Shown: piece after piece, positions 8,052-16,249 of the stretch
How positions within the stretch are numbered: the first letter of the stretch is position 1
Layout of the letters: each line of letters opens with the position of its first letter
NCBI RefSeq assembly: GCF_900107455.1
Contig: NZ_FNQB01000002.1
Coordinates: forward strand, 1,860,001-1,924,000
DNA: 64,000 nt
Direction of reading: 5' to 3'
Source: Asanoa ishikariensis
Lineage (GTDB): Bacteria; Actinomycetota; Actinomycetes; Mycobacteriales; Micromonosporaceae
Position numbers and translations under genes: made by a program
Notes under the pieces: generated by a model
Told to the model about the DNA's origin: nothing
What the model saw: the letters and a program-made list of their open reading frames with translations, nothing else
Database searches by the model: none

Positions 8052-8972
8052 GTGGCGCGACCGCTGGACAGGCCCCGCCGCGACCGTTTCCTGTTGCTCG
8101 CGATCCTGCCGGGCCTCGGGCTGCTGCTGACCTTCCACTACCTGCCCCTGCTGGGCAACGTCATCGCGTTCAAGGACTTCCAGCCGTACCTCGGACTGGC
8201 CGACAGCCCATGGGTCGGGTTGAGCAACTTCCGGGTCCTGGTCGAGGGCGACCCGCTGTTCCTGACCGCGCTCGGCAACACCATGGTGATCATGCTGTTG
8301 CAGATCGGCATCGTGTTCACCCTGCCGATCGGCCTTGCCCTGCTGCTCGACAGCCTGCTCTCCGAGCGGCTCAAGCGGACCGTGCAGACGATCCTCTACC
8401 TGCCGCACTTCCTGTCCTGGGTGATCGTCATCTCGATCTTCAACGAGTTGCTCGGCGGCAGCGGGCCGATCAACACTTTCCTCCGCCAGCACGACCTCGG
8501 GACCATCGACATCGTCGGCAACGCCGCCGTCTTCAAAGAGCTCGTCACCGGGCAGGTGCTCTGGAAAGAGGCCGGCTGGGCGATGATCCTGTTCCTGGCG
8601 GCACTGTCCCGGATCGACCCGGAGCTCTACGAGGCGTCGGCGGTCGACGGTGCCGGCCGCCTGCGGCAGATGTGGCACGTCACGCTGCCCGGCCTGCGCA
8701 GCGTCATCGTCCTGCTGCTGATCCTGCGCCTCGGCGACGCGCTCACGGTCGGCTTCGAGCAGATCATCCTGCAACAACAGGCGGTCGGCATCCGGGCCAG
8801 CGAGGTGCTCGACACGTACGTCTACAACAACGGCATCGTGCGCAGCGACTGGGGCGTCAGCGCCGCCGTCGGGCTGGTCAAGGGGCTGGTCGGGGTCGCG
8901 CTGGTGCTGGGCGCCAACAAGCTCGCGCACGTCTTCGGCGAGGCCGGCCTCTATCGCCGGGAGGCCCGATGA
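8052..8972 (+). CDS. ABC transporter permease, LplB-like (carbohydrate uptake)
   Basis: A 306-residue inner-membrane permease with six predicted helices. It begins with the DRFLLLAILPGLGLLLTFHYLPLLGNVIAFKDF signature of LplB-type CUT1 sugar permeases. The cytoplasmic EAA loop that contacts the ATPase reads LYEASAVDGAGRLRQMWHVTLP. The GTG start follows GGGGGGCGAC. It is the first gene of a six-gene operon. No ATPase is encoded here, which is normal for CUT1 systems that share a genome-wide MsiK/MsmX-type ATPase. It pairs with the next permease. Confidence 0.88.
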   Translation: MARPLDRPRRDRFLLLAILPGLGLLLTFHYLPLLGNVIAFKDFQPYLGLADSPWVGLSNFRVLVEGDPLFLTALGNTMVIMLLQIGIVFTLPIGLALLLDSLLSERLKRTVQTILYLPHFLSWVIVISIFNELLGGSGPINTFLRQHDLGTIDIVGNAAVFKELVTGQVLWKEAGWAMILFLAALSRIDPELYEASAVDGAGRLRQMWHVTLPGLRSVIVLLLILRLGDALTVGFEQIILQQQAVGIRASEVLDTYVYNNGIVRSDWGVSAAVGLVKGLVGVALVLGANKLAHVFGEAGLYRREAR

Positions 8973-9844
8973 GCGCCCGCGGCTCGGCGACCACCGTCCC
9001 CGTGCGGGCGGCCAAGGGCGTGCTGCTGACCGTCTGTTGTGCACTGATCATCGTGCCGTTCGTCGGCATCGTCTCCACGAGCCTGTCCACCCGCGAGCAG
9101 ATCGTCCGCTCCGGCGGCTTCGTCGTCATCCCCGACGAGGTCACGTTCGCGGCCTACCGTGCGCTGTTCACCGGCGGCGTCGTGCCCCGCGCCGTGGCGG
9201 TCAGCGTGTTCATCACCCTGGTCGGCACCGCGCTGAGCCTGGCCAGCACGACCCTGTTGGCGTACGGGCTGAGCCGACCCGGATCCTTCGCGCACCGGCC
9301 CGTGCTGATGGTGGTCGTCGGCGCGCTGCTGTTCACCCCGGGCATCATCCCCGGCTACCTGACCATCGACCTGCTCGGCCTGATCGACTCGTACTGGGCG
9401 GTCATCCTTCCGGCTGTGGTCAGCGCGTTCAACGTGGTGATCCTGCGGGCGTTCTTCATGGAGATCCCGTCCGAGCTCGTGGAGAGTGCCCGGATCGACG
9501 GCGCCTCCGACGGCCAGATCTTCGCCCGCATCGTGCTTCCGCTCTCCAGGGCCGTGCTCAGCGTGATCGGCCTGTTCTACGCGGTCGGCTACTGGAACGC
9601 GTTCTTCAGCGCCCTGCTGTATCTCAACGACGCCGCCAAGTGGCCGGTCCAGCTCGTGCTCCGCACGTACGTGGTCAACCAGCAGCAACTCGGTGTCGAC
9701 CAGGTCGGCACCGCGGACCTGCCACCGCAGGAGGCGCTCCAGATGGCGATCCTCGTCATCTCGATCGTGCCGATCCTGCTCGTCTATCCCTTTATCCAGC
9801 GCCATTTCACCAAGGGCGTGCTGGTCGGCGCCGTCAAAGGATGA
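8969..9844 (+). CDS. ABC transporter permease, YtcP-like (carbohydrate uptake)
   Basis: A 291-residue partner permease with six helices and the EAA loop VESARIDGASDGQIFARIVLPLS near residues 170-190. The N-terminus VLLTVCCALIIVPFVGIVSTSLS and the C-terminal FIQRHFTKGVLVGAVKG segment are typical of the YtcP half of LplB/YtcP transporters. Its ATG overlaps the stop of the first permease (ATGA), so the two subunits are translationally coupled. Confidence 0.88.
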   Translation: MSARGSATTVPVRAAKGVLLTVCCALIIVPFVGIVSTSLSTREQIVRSGGFVVIPDEVTFAAYRALFTGGVVPRAVAVSVFITLVGTALSLASTTLLAYGLSRPGSFAHRPVLMVVVGALLFTPGIIPGYLTIDLLGLIDSYWAVILPAVVSAFNVVILRAFFMEIPSELVESARIDGASDGQIFARIVLPLSRAVLSVIGLFYAVGYWNAFFSALLYLNDAAKWPVQLVLRTYVVNQQQLGVDQVGTADLPPQEALQMAILVISIVPILLVYPFIQRHFTKGVLVGAVKG

Positions 9845-9857
9845 CAAGGAGATCCCG

Positions 9858-11531
9858 ATGAGCTACCTGCACCGACGCGTCAACCGCCGCACCCTGCTCT
9901 CCGGTGCCACCGCGCTGGCCGCGGGCTCGCTGCTCGCCGGGTGTGGCGACGGCGGCGCTGGCGGCAACGACAACAGCGCCCAGGCCAACCAGGACGTCAA
10001 GCTGCCCGCGTACGTGCCGTCGACGGTTGTCACGCCCGACCTGCCCGGCAACGCCAACGGGCTGCTCAACGCGTTCCGGGCGTACCCGAGCCCACCGGTC
10101 GCCCAGTTCAGCGCGCCGCCGATGAAGGGCGGCACGGTGTCGGCGTTCGTGCTGACCGGTTCGCCGGTGCCGCCGCCGAAGGGCAACAACCCCTTCTGGC
10201 AGGAGCTCGATCGCCGGCTCGGCGTCGACCTGCGACTGACCATCACGCCCAGCGCGGAGATGGCCACCAAGTTCTCCGCCCTGATCACGGGCGACGACCT
10301 GCCCGACCTGATCGTGCCGGCGCTCTTCCTGCCCAACGGCGTGCCGGCCGGGATCGGCAACCTGCCACAGTGGATGGGCGCCAAGTGCACCGACCTCACC
10401 CCGCACCTCGGTGGTGACGCGGTGAAGGAATACCCGAACCTGGCGAACATCCCGACCGCGGCCTGGAAGCAGTGCGTCTACAACGGTGGCATCTACGGCG
10501 TGCCGGTGCCGCGCGGCGTCGCCGGGACGCTGATGTTCCGCCGCGACGACGTCATCGCGAAGCTCGGCGTCGACCCCGACCCGAAGAGCTTCGCCGAGTT
10601 CCGGGACTTCTGCGTCAAGGTGACCGACGCGAAGGCCAACCGGTGGGCGATCGTCAACGCCGGCGGGCTGATGCACCTGATCCAGCAGATGGTCGGTGCG
10701 CCCAACGGCTGGCGGTGGGACGGCGGCAAGCTGACCCACGTGGTGGAGACCGAGGAGTTCCGGAAAGCACTGTCCGATGTGGTCGACCTGTACAAGGCCG
10801 GCGTGGTGCATCCGGACAGCTTCGCCAACAACGCCCCCGTGAAGCGCTGGTTCAACGCCGGCGAGGCGATGCTGACCGCTGACCGCTACACCGCCTGGCC
10901 GCAGTTCTACGCGGAGAACATCGCCGGCCCTTCGTTCAAGATCAGTGGCATGCGGCCACCGAAGTACGACGGCGGTGGCTGGGCGCCGACCTGGCAGTCC
11001 AACGCCGGCTCCATCAACAACTTCACCGTCTTCAAGAAGGCCGACGAAGGGCGGGTCAAGGACCTGCTCAAGCTCTGCGACTACCTGGCCGCGCCGTTCG
11101 GCACGGCGGAGTGGCTGTTCCGGCGGTACGGGCAGGACGGGCCGCACTACACGATGCAGAACGGCGGCCCCGTCTACACCCAGGCCGGGGTCAGCCAGAC
11201 CGCGCTCGGCATCCGCTACATCGTCGACGCGCCGGACACCATCTTCATCCCCGGCCGCCCGGAGGCCACCCAGACGTCGTACGACTACCAGAAGACCATC
11301 ATCGACACGTCCGTGCCCGATCCCGTGGTGGCCAACAACCTGTTCTCCGACGAGTGGTCGCGCAAGCAGCCGGTGCTCGGCCAGATCGTGCTCAACGGCC
11401 AGAACGACATCATCGCCGGCCGGCAGCCGCTCAGCCAGCTCGACCAGGTGATCAGCGACTGGCGCTCCCAGGGCGGTGACAAGGTCCGGGCGGAGTTCAC
11501 CGAGCAGCTCCAGAAGTCCGGCATCCGATGA
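9858..11531 (+). CDS. Extracellular solute-binding lipoprotein of the LplB/YtcP transporter
   Basis: A 557-residue substrate-binding protein. The N-terminus combines a twin-arginine motif (RRTLLSGA) with a lipobox (LLAGC), predicting Tat export and lipid anchoring. The rest resembles the large LipO-type CUT1 binding proteins (NPFWQELDRRLGVDLRLTITP; WMGAKCTDLTPHLGGDAVKEYPNL). The ATG follows AAGGAG with 6-bp spacing; the open frame runs further upstream through the end of the permease gene. The ligand is probably an oligosaccharide or uronic-acid-type sugar, inferred from the operon only. Confidence 0.88.
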   Translation: MSYLHRRVNRRTLLSGATALAAGSLLAGCGDGGAGGNDNSAQANQDVKLPAYVPSTVVTPDLPGNANGLLNAFRAYPSPPVAQFSAPPMKGGTVSAFVLTGSPVPPPKGNNPFWQELDRRLGVDLRLTITPSAEMATKFSALITGDDLPDLIVPALFLPNGVPAGIGNLPQWMGAKCTDLTPHLGGDAVKEYPNLANIPTAAWKQCVYNGGIYGVPVPRGVAGTLMFRRDDVIAKLGVDPDPKSFAEFRDFCVKVTDAKANRWAIVNAGGLMHLIQQMVGAPNGWRWDGGKLTHVVETEEFRKALSDVVDLYKAGVVHPDSFANNAPVKRWFNAGEAMLTADRYTAWPQFYAENIAGPSFKISGMRPPKYDGGGWAPTWQSNAGSINNFTVFKKADEGRVKDLLKLCDYLAAPFGTAEWLFRRYGQDGPHYTMQNGGPVYTQAGVSQTALGIRYIVDAPDTIFIPGRPEATQTSYDYQKTIIDTSVPDPVVANNLFSDEWSRKQPVLGQIVLNGQNDIIAGRQPLSQLDQVISDWRSQGGDKVRAEFTEQLQKSGIR

Positions 11532-12631
11532 GCGTGCGGGTCGCGCTGGTCGGCACCGGCACCATCGCCGGCATCCACGCCGAGGCCCTGCGGGGTCTCG
11601 GCGACCGGGTCGACCTGGTGGCCGGCGTCGACGTCGACGGGGCGCTGGCCCGCTCGTTCTGTCGGGAGCACGGGATACCGCACGCCGGCACCGACCTGGC
11701 CCGGGTGCTCCAGGCGACCCGGCCGGACCTGGTGCACGTCTGCACGCCGCCGGGCGCCCACCTCGACGCGGCCCGCACCGCGCTGGCGTACGGCGCACAC
11801 GTCCTGGTCGAGAAGCCACCGACGCTGACGCTGCGCCAGTTCGCGGAGCTGTCGGCGGCGGCACAGCACAGTGGACGGCACGTGGCGACGGTGTTCCAGC
11901 ACCGCTTCGGCTCCGGCGCGCGCCGGCTGCGGTCGCTCTACCAGTCCGGCGTGCTCGGCCGGGCGCTGCTGGCCCTCTGCCAGACCACCTGGTACCGGCC
12001 GCAGGAGTACTTCGACGTGCCGTGGCGCGGCCGCTGGGACACCGAGGGCGGCGGGCCGACGATGGGACACGGCATCCACCAGATGGACCTGCTGCTGGCC
12101 GTCCTGGGTGACTGGACGCGGGTCAGCGCCCTGGCCCGCCGGCAGGCCCGCGACGTCGACACCGAGGACCTGTCGCTGGCCCACGTGAGCTTCGCCGACG
12201 GCGCCGTGGCCAGCGTGGTCAACAGCGTGCTCTCCCCGCGGGAGCAGAGCTACCTGCGGTTCGACTTCACGCACGCCACCGTCGAGCTCACCCACCTCTA
12301 CGGGTACGGCGAGGACGCCTGGCGGGTGACCGCGGCGCCGGGTTACGAGGAGGCGGTGCTCGGCGCCTGGCACGGCGGTGAGCGCGGCGTGCCGAGCGGG
12401 CACCGGGCCCAGTTCGCGGCCGTGCTCGACGCGCTCGAGGCGGGGGAGCGGCCTCCGGTGACGCTGTCCGAGGCCCGGCGCACGATGGAGTTGGTGGCCG
12501 CGATCTACGCGTCCTCGTTCACCGGCCACCCGGTCGACCCGGACGACGTCGCGCCGGGATCGCCGTTCTACGAGCAGATGCAGGGAGGCGGACCGCCGTG
12601 GCGGATCGTCGCGCGTCAGGAGGTCGCGTGA
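11528..12631 (+). CDS. Gfo/Idh/MocA family oxidoreductase
   Basis: A 367-residue NAD(P)-dependent dehydrogenase. The N-terminal Rossmann domain opens with VALVGTGTIAGIHAEAL. The EKP motif (LVEKPPTLT) lies near residue 97, and the C-terminal alpha/beta domain carries GPTMGHGIHQMDLL, where the His/Asp pair is the usual catalytic site. Its ATG overlaps the binding-protein stop. It probably oxidises or epimerises the imported sugar or a derivative. The substrate is unknown. Confidence 0.85.
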   Translation: MSVRVALVGTGTIAGIHAEALRGLGDRVDLVAGVDVDGALARSFCREHGIPHAGTDLARVLQATRPDLVHVCTPPGAHLDAARTALAYGAHVLVEKPPTLTLRQFAELSAAAQHSGRHVATVFQHRFGSGARRLRSLYQSGVLGRALLALCQTTWYRPQEYFDVPWRGRWDTEGGGPTMGHGIHQMDLLLAVLGDWTRVSALARRQARDVDTEDLSLAHVSFADGAVASVVNSVLSPREQSYLRFDFTHATVELTHLYGYGEDAWRVTAAPGYEEAVLGAWHGGERGVPSGHRAQFAAVLDALEAGERPPVTLSEARRTMELVAAIYASSFTGHPVDPDDVAPGSPFYEQMQGGGPPWRIVARQEVA

Positions 12632-13527
12632 CCCCCACCGAGCCCGGCCGCACCGGGTTGGCGTTGACCCACGAGCACGACCGCGCGCTGCGGGTGAGCT
12701 GGTGTGACCGGGAGCTGTTCCGTTACGTCTATCGGCCCTGGGACGACCAGCTCGAGTCGCCCCGGCCGTACGTGCATCCGATGTGGACGCTCGACGGCCG
12801 ATCGGTCAGCCTCTACCGGCCGCACGACCACGTCTGGCACAAGGGGCTCTCGCTGGCGCTGGCCAACGTGGGCGCCGACAACTTCTGGGGCGGGCCGACC
12901 TACCTGCGTGGATATGGCGGCTACGCCCAGCTTCCCAACAACGGCACGCAGCGGCACGACCGGTTCACGCGCCTGTCTTCCCGGGACTCCGCGGTGGGTG
13001 TCACCGAGCACCTGACCTGGGTGGCCCAGGACGGCCGGGCGGTGTTCGCCGAGGAGCGCACGCTCGACGTCACCGTGCTGCCCGAGGACGGTGCCTGGCA
13101 GCTCGACCTGGTCACCGCCCTGCGCAACATCGGTGTTTCGGACGTCGCGATCGGCAGTCCGTCGACCGAGGGTCGCGAAGGCGCGGCGTACAGCGGGCTG
13201 TTCTGGCGCGGGCCGCGCAGCTTCAGCGGTGGCACCGTGCGGATCCCCGACGCGGAGGGCACCGACGAGCTCAACGGCGCCCGGGCGCCGTGGATGGCGT
13301 TCACGGGCCGGCACGACGGCGACGGCGAGCACGCGACGCTGCTGATGGCCGACCTGACCGCGCCGACACGGTGGTTCGTGCGCAGCGAGGTCTACGCGGT
13401 GCTGTGCCCGGCGGCGTTCGCCGAGGTGCGCTCCGTAGCGCCGGACGTGACGCTGCGCCTGCGCTACCGGGTCGTCGTCGCCGACGGCGACCTCGACCAC
13501 AAGACCTGCGCGAGGCTGTCGGCATGA
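12628..13527 (+). CDS. DUF6807 (PmoA-like) family protein
   Basis: A 299-residue protein that I recognise as the family annotated PmoA/DUF6807, despite no real link to methane oxidation. Features seen are YVYRPWDDQLESPRPYVHPMWTLDG near residues 30-55, HDHVWHKGLSLALANV with several His residues that could bind metal, and STEGREGAAYSGLFWRGPR. The GTG start follows CAGGAGG and overlaps the previous stop (GTGA). Such proteins are regularly found beside Gfo/Idh/MocA oxidoreductases and sugar transporters. A role in processing an imported sugar is likely, but no reaction is established here. Confidence 0.72.
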   Translation: MTPTEPGRTGLALTHEHDRALRVSWCDRELFRYVYRPWDDQLESPRPYVHPMWTLDGRSVSLYRPHDHVWHKGLSLALANVGADNFWGGPTYLRGYGGYAQLPNNGTQRHDRFTRLSSRDSAVGVTEHLTWVAQDGRAVFAEERTLDVTVLPEDGAWQLDLVTALRNIGVSDVAIGSPSTEGREGAAYSGLFWRGPRSFSGGTVRIPDAEGTDELNGARAPWMAFTGRHDGDGEHATLLMADLTAPTRWFVRSEVYAVLCPAAFAEVRSVAPDVTLRLRYRVVVADGDLDHKTCARLSA

Positions 13528-14219
13528 CGGTGTTCCCCGGTGGCACGGGCGTGACCCACCTGTCCGTCTACGACTGGCCCGGCCCGGACGGCCTGCCCGG
13601 CGGGTCGGCGCACGTGCACCTCGTCTGCACCGAGGGCTACGTGGTGCTCGAAGGTCGCGGCCGGTTGCAGACACTCGGTGCCGACGGCTTCGCCGAGACG
13701 CCACTGACGCCGTTGACCGTCGCCTGGTTCGCACCGGGCATCGTGCACCGGCTGGTCAACGACGGCGGGCTGCGAATCCTGGTGGTGATGCAGAACGCGG
13801 GCCTACCCGAGGCCGGCGACGCGGTGCTGACCTTCCCGCCGTCGCACCTGGCCGACGCGGCCAGCTATCGCGCGGCGGCCACCCTGCCTTCCGACGACCC
13901 GGCCGGGGGCGCCCGGCGGCGCAAGGACCTGGCGGTCGAGGGCTTCCTGGGGCTGCGGGCCGGGGGGCCGCAGGCCCTCGCGGAGTTCTACGCCCGGGCG
14001 GCGGCCCTGGTGCACGACGACCTGCCGGCCTGGCACGGGCGCTGGCGGGACGGCCCGCTGGCCGCCGCGACCGCCACGGGCAACCAACTCGACCACCTGA
14101 CCGCCGGCGGCTTCCACCACCTGCACGACGGCCGACTGACCGTGCTGAGCGCCCCACCGACGCGCGGCTACGGCATGTGCGGGCGACTGGCCACGTACCC
14201 GCAAAACAATGAGCGCTGA
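13524..14219 (+). CDS. Cupin-domain protein
   Basis: A 231-residue protein. Residues 1-100 form a cupin barrel (SAHVHLVCTEGYVVLEGRGRLQTL, then PLTVAWFAPGIVHRLVNDGG). The HxH...E and late H positions needed for a metal site are present. The C-terminal 130 residues are an extension rich in His and aromatic residues (GGFHHLHDGRLTVLSAPPTRGYGM) that I do not recognise. The ATG overlaps the preceding stop, making it the last gene of the six-gene operon. It may be a sugar isomerase or a sugar-sensing protein; this is inference from context. Confidence 0.7.
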   Translation: MTVFPGGTGVTHLSVYDWPGPDGLPGGSAHVHLVCTEGYVVLEGRGRLQTLGADGFAETPLTPLTVAWFAPGIVHRLVNDGGLRILVVMQNAGLPEAGDAVLTFPPSHLADAASYRAAATLPSDDPAGGARRRKDLAVEGFLGLRAGGPQALAEFYARAAALVHDDLPAWHGRWRDGPLAAATATGNQLDHLTAGGFHHLHDGRLTVLSAPPTRGYGMCGRLATYPQNNER

Positions 14220-14255
14220 CCGACAAGACGATCGCGGCGCCGCCTTTGCACGACA

Positions 14256-14291
14256 GGGCGCCCCGCCAGCCTCTCGGCGGGCACGGCGCCC
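14256..14291. terminator. Hairpin after the carbohydrate operon
   Basis: Nested arms GGGCGCC/GGCGCCC (14256-14262 and 14285-14291) and CCGCC/GGCGG (14263-14267 and 14276-14280) form a stable stem-loop with a 4-nt bulge, 37 bp after the cupin stop and between convergent genes. There is no U-tract, which is common for actinobacterial terminators. Confidence 0.45.
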
Positions 14292-14338
14292 GTTCGATGC
14301 CCTATCTGCCCAGGACGCCGAGGGTCGTCCTCGCGGCG

Positions 14339-14806
14339 TCAGTCACCAAGGTAAGTGGAGTAATACATGCAGCTCCAGACGCTGCCTGGCACGATCTGGG
14401 AACACACTCGGTATGCTCCATTCTTGCTAACCCGACGTCCCGCGGTAACGGGAGGGCTTGGATAGTTGTAGGCGGCTTGGACCAGGGTCCAAACAGCGAT
14501 GCCATATTGGCCAGGCTGACACGAACCCACCGTGCATTCCTGAAGCCCTACCGAAGCTTTCGAGGGAAACGCGGCGACCCGCGCTCGTACGTAGCCGTTG
14601 GGGTACCCTCCCGTCCACTCCAGACAGAAGAGGTTCCAATCGCCGCCAAATACGTGGCAGCCGTCCGAATACGGATATGGGGTTTCGGCTTGCGCGGGGC
14701 TCGGCGTGACCGCGACGACGCCGAATGCCAACAGCGCGGCTATGACACTGGCCAGCCCGTATCGAAGCCGGGTACCGATAGCGCGAGAACTGTCCTTGAA
14801 TATCAC
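14339..14806 (-). CDS. Small secreted cysteine-rich protein of unknown function
   Basis: A 155-residue precursor with a signal peptide (helix GLASVIAALLAFGVVAV, cleavage after SPAQA near residue 40). The mature region is about 115 residues, rich in Tyr, Trp and Gly, with six cysteines that could form three disulfides. I recognise no domain. The GTG start follows GAGAGGATGCC. Codons here are less GC-biased than in the neighbours (AATACATG, ATATTGG and similar), which may indicate recent acquisition. It lies 23 bp downstream of the AraC-type regulator on the same strand, so the two may form an operon. Confidence 0.65.
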   Translation of the reverse strand: MIFKDSSRAIGTRLRYGLASVIAALLAFGVVAVTPSPAQAETPYPYSDGCHVFGGDWNLFCLEWTGGYPNGYVRARVAAFPSKASVGLQECTVGSCQPGQYGIAVWTLVQAAYNYPSPPVTAGRRVSKNGAYRVCSQIVPGSVWSCMYYSTYLGD

Positions 14807-14829
14807 GGCATCCTCTCAAGTCCGGAACG

Positions 14830-15981
14830 TTACTGGGATGAGCGCAGGTCCTGGGTCGGGTCCTTGCCAGGACGATGATGAACGAGCTTGTGCGGCAACG
14901 GGTTGGCGATCCGCGCAGAACCATTGACCGTCCGCGCACACTTACGCTGCCGATACTCGCCCGGCGGGGTGCCGAACGCCTGCTTGAATGCGCGGCTGAA
15001 CGCCGTCGCGTCCCCGAACCCCCAGCGAGCGCCGATCGCCGCGACCGAACGGCGCCGGAATGTGTCCTCACGCAGCTCGCGTCGACAACGCTCCAGCCGG
15101 CGTTGCCTGATCAGGCCGGCGATCGTCGAGCCCTGCTCACGGAAGAGCATCTGCAGGTACCGCAGCGAGACGGACTGCGCCGCTGCGACGCCCTCCGGCG
15201 TCAGGCCCGGGTCTGCCAGGTGTTTCTCGATGAAATCCAGAGCTTTCAGGTGGAGCAGGCGATGCTGTGCGTCTGAGGCGGCACCGACTCCGGCGTCGAA
15301 CTGCGCCAGAACCGAGACCAGCAGATCGACGAGGACCTGCGCCAGGGCCCTGGCGTCGTGGGGCGAGTACTGATCCGCCGATTCCATGATCTGCGCCGCC
15401 GTCCCGACCAGCAAGGCCCCCAACCCGCCACCAAGCGGAAAAGCCCGGGCCAGCCCCGGACGCATCTGGGCGTGACGCAGCGGCAAGTCGGAACGCAGGA
15501 CATGGATGATGAGCTGCTGAACGGGCCTGCGGTTCGCCACGACACCAGGCAACGACGTATCGACCATCGCGAACTGCCCCGGCCCGACAGTGCACTGGCG
15601 GTCGGCGTGGTTGATCGCCAATGGTCCCCCTGTGGGGACCGTCAGGTAGAACCAGCCGGGATCTGACCGACGGATATGCCTGGATGACCGCTCGGCCCGC
15701 AACGGCGGGTAGCTGATCTTCGACAGCTGCACTCTACCGAGATCGAGCAGCTCGACCACGGCCGCGAAATCGTCGATGTCGTCCGCGACGACCGTTGTGC
15801 TGATCAGAGCGGTCGCGGTCATCTCGTGCCACGTGGCGAACCGAACGTCTTTTGGCACATCAGCGGTACTGAACCGGACTAAAGGAAGGGGCCGCACGAC
15901 TTGAAGGTCATCGCATTCGGGTACCGCGTGGTCGACCATGGTCGTGGGGCCGTCGGCGGGCGCCCAACGCATCCGTCTCAC
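14830..15981 (-). CDS. AraC family transcriptional regulator
   Basis: A 383-residue regulator. The N-terminal two thirds form an AraC-binding-domain-like cupin (FATWHEMTATALIS; GWFYLTVPTGGPLAINHADRQCTVGPGQFAMVDT). The C-terminal 100 residues hold two helix-turn-helix units ending in WGFGDATAFSRAFKQAFGTPPGEYR. The layout matches the NphR/oxygenase-regulator type. The GTG at 15981 is chosen because GCGGAGGA precedes it at good spacing; an ATG 6 codons upstream is possible. It may control the small secreted protein gene immediately downstream. Confidence 0.82.
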   Translation of the reverse strand: MRRMRWAPADGPTTMVDHAVPECDDLQVVRPLPLVRFSTADVPKDVRFATWHEMTATALISTTVVADDIDDFAAVVELLDLGRVQLSKISYPPLRAERSSRHIRRSDPGWFYLTVPTGGPLAINHADRQCTVGPGQFAMVDTSLPGVVANRRPVQQLIIHVLRSDLPLRHAQMRPGLARAFPLGGGLGALLVGTAAQIMESADQYSPHDARALAQVLVDLLVSVLAQFDAGVGAASDAQHRLLHLKALDFIEKHLADPGLTPEGVAAAQSVSLRYLQMLFREQGSTIAGLIRQRRLERCRRELREDTFRRRSVAAIGARWGFGDATAFSRAFKQAFGTPPGEYRQRKCARTVNGSARIANPLPHKLVHHRPGKDPTQDLRSSQ

Positions 15982-16249
15982 GTGTCCTCCGCGAAACATC
16001 TATGTGCGGCGCGTCCACCGGACGGCTCGCACGCAACGGCTCCGCCAGGTCGGCGTTGCCGCTCATCGTCTTGGAGGTCGCTTTGTGGCGGCTTTTCGGA
16101 CGCCAGAGCAAGCCTGCCAGTTAGGCGCCCCGCGGTGCCGGCGGTGCCGGCCCGGACGCCCGTGGGGAGGTCTCTGGTCGATCGGCTCTGGCCCATGATC
16201 GACTGACTCGCTACTCTTCAGATGATCATGCTCTGACGGGGGTTGTGCG

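Noticed and set aside
15982-16249. Regulatory elements in the 268-bp gap before the beta-helix gene
   Set aside because: Only short, imperfect symmetries (for example TGATC...GATCA) were seen; none is strong enough to call.
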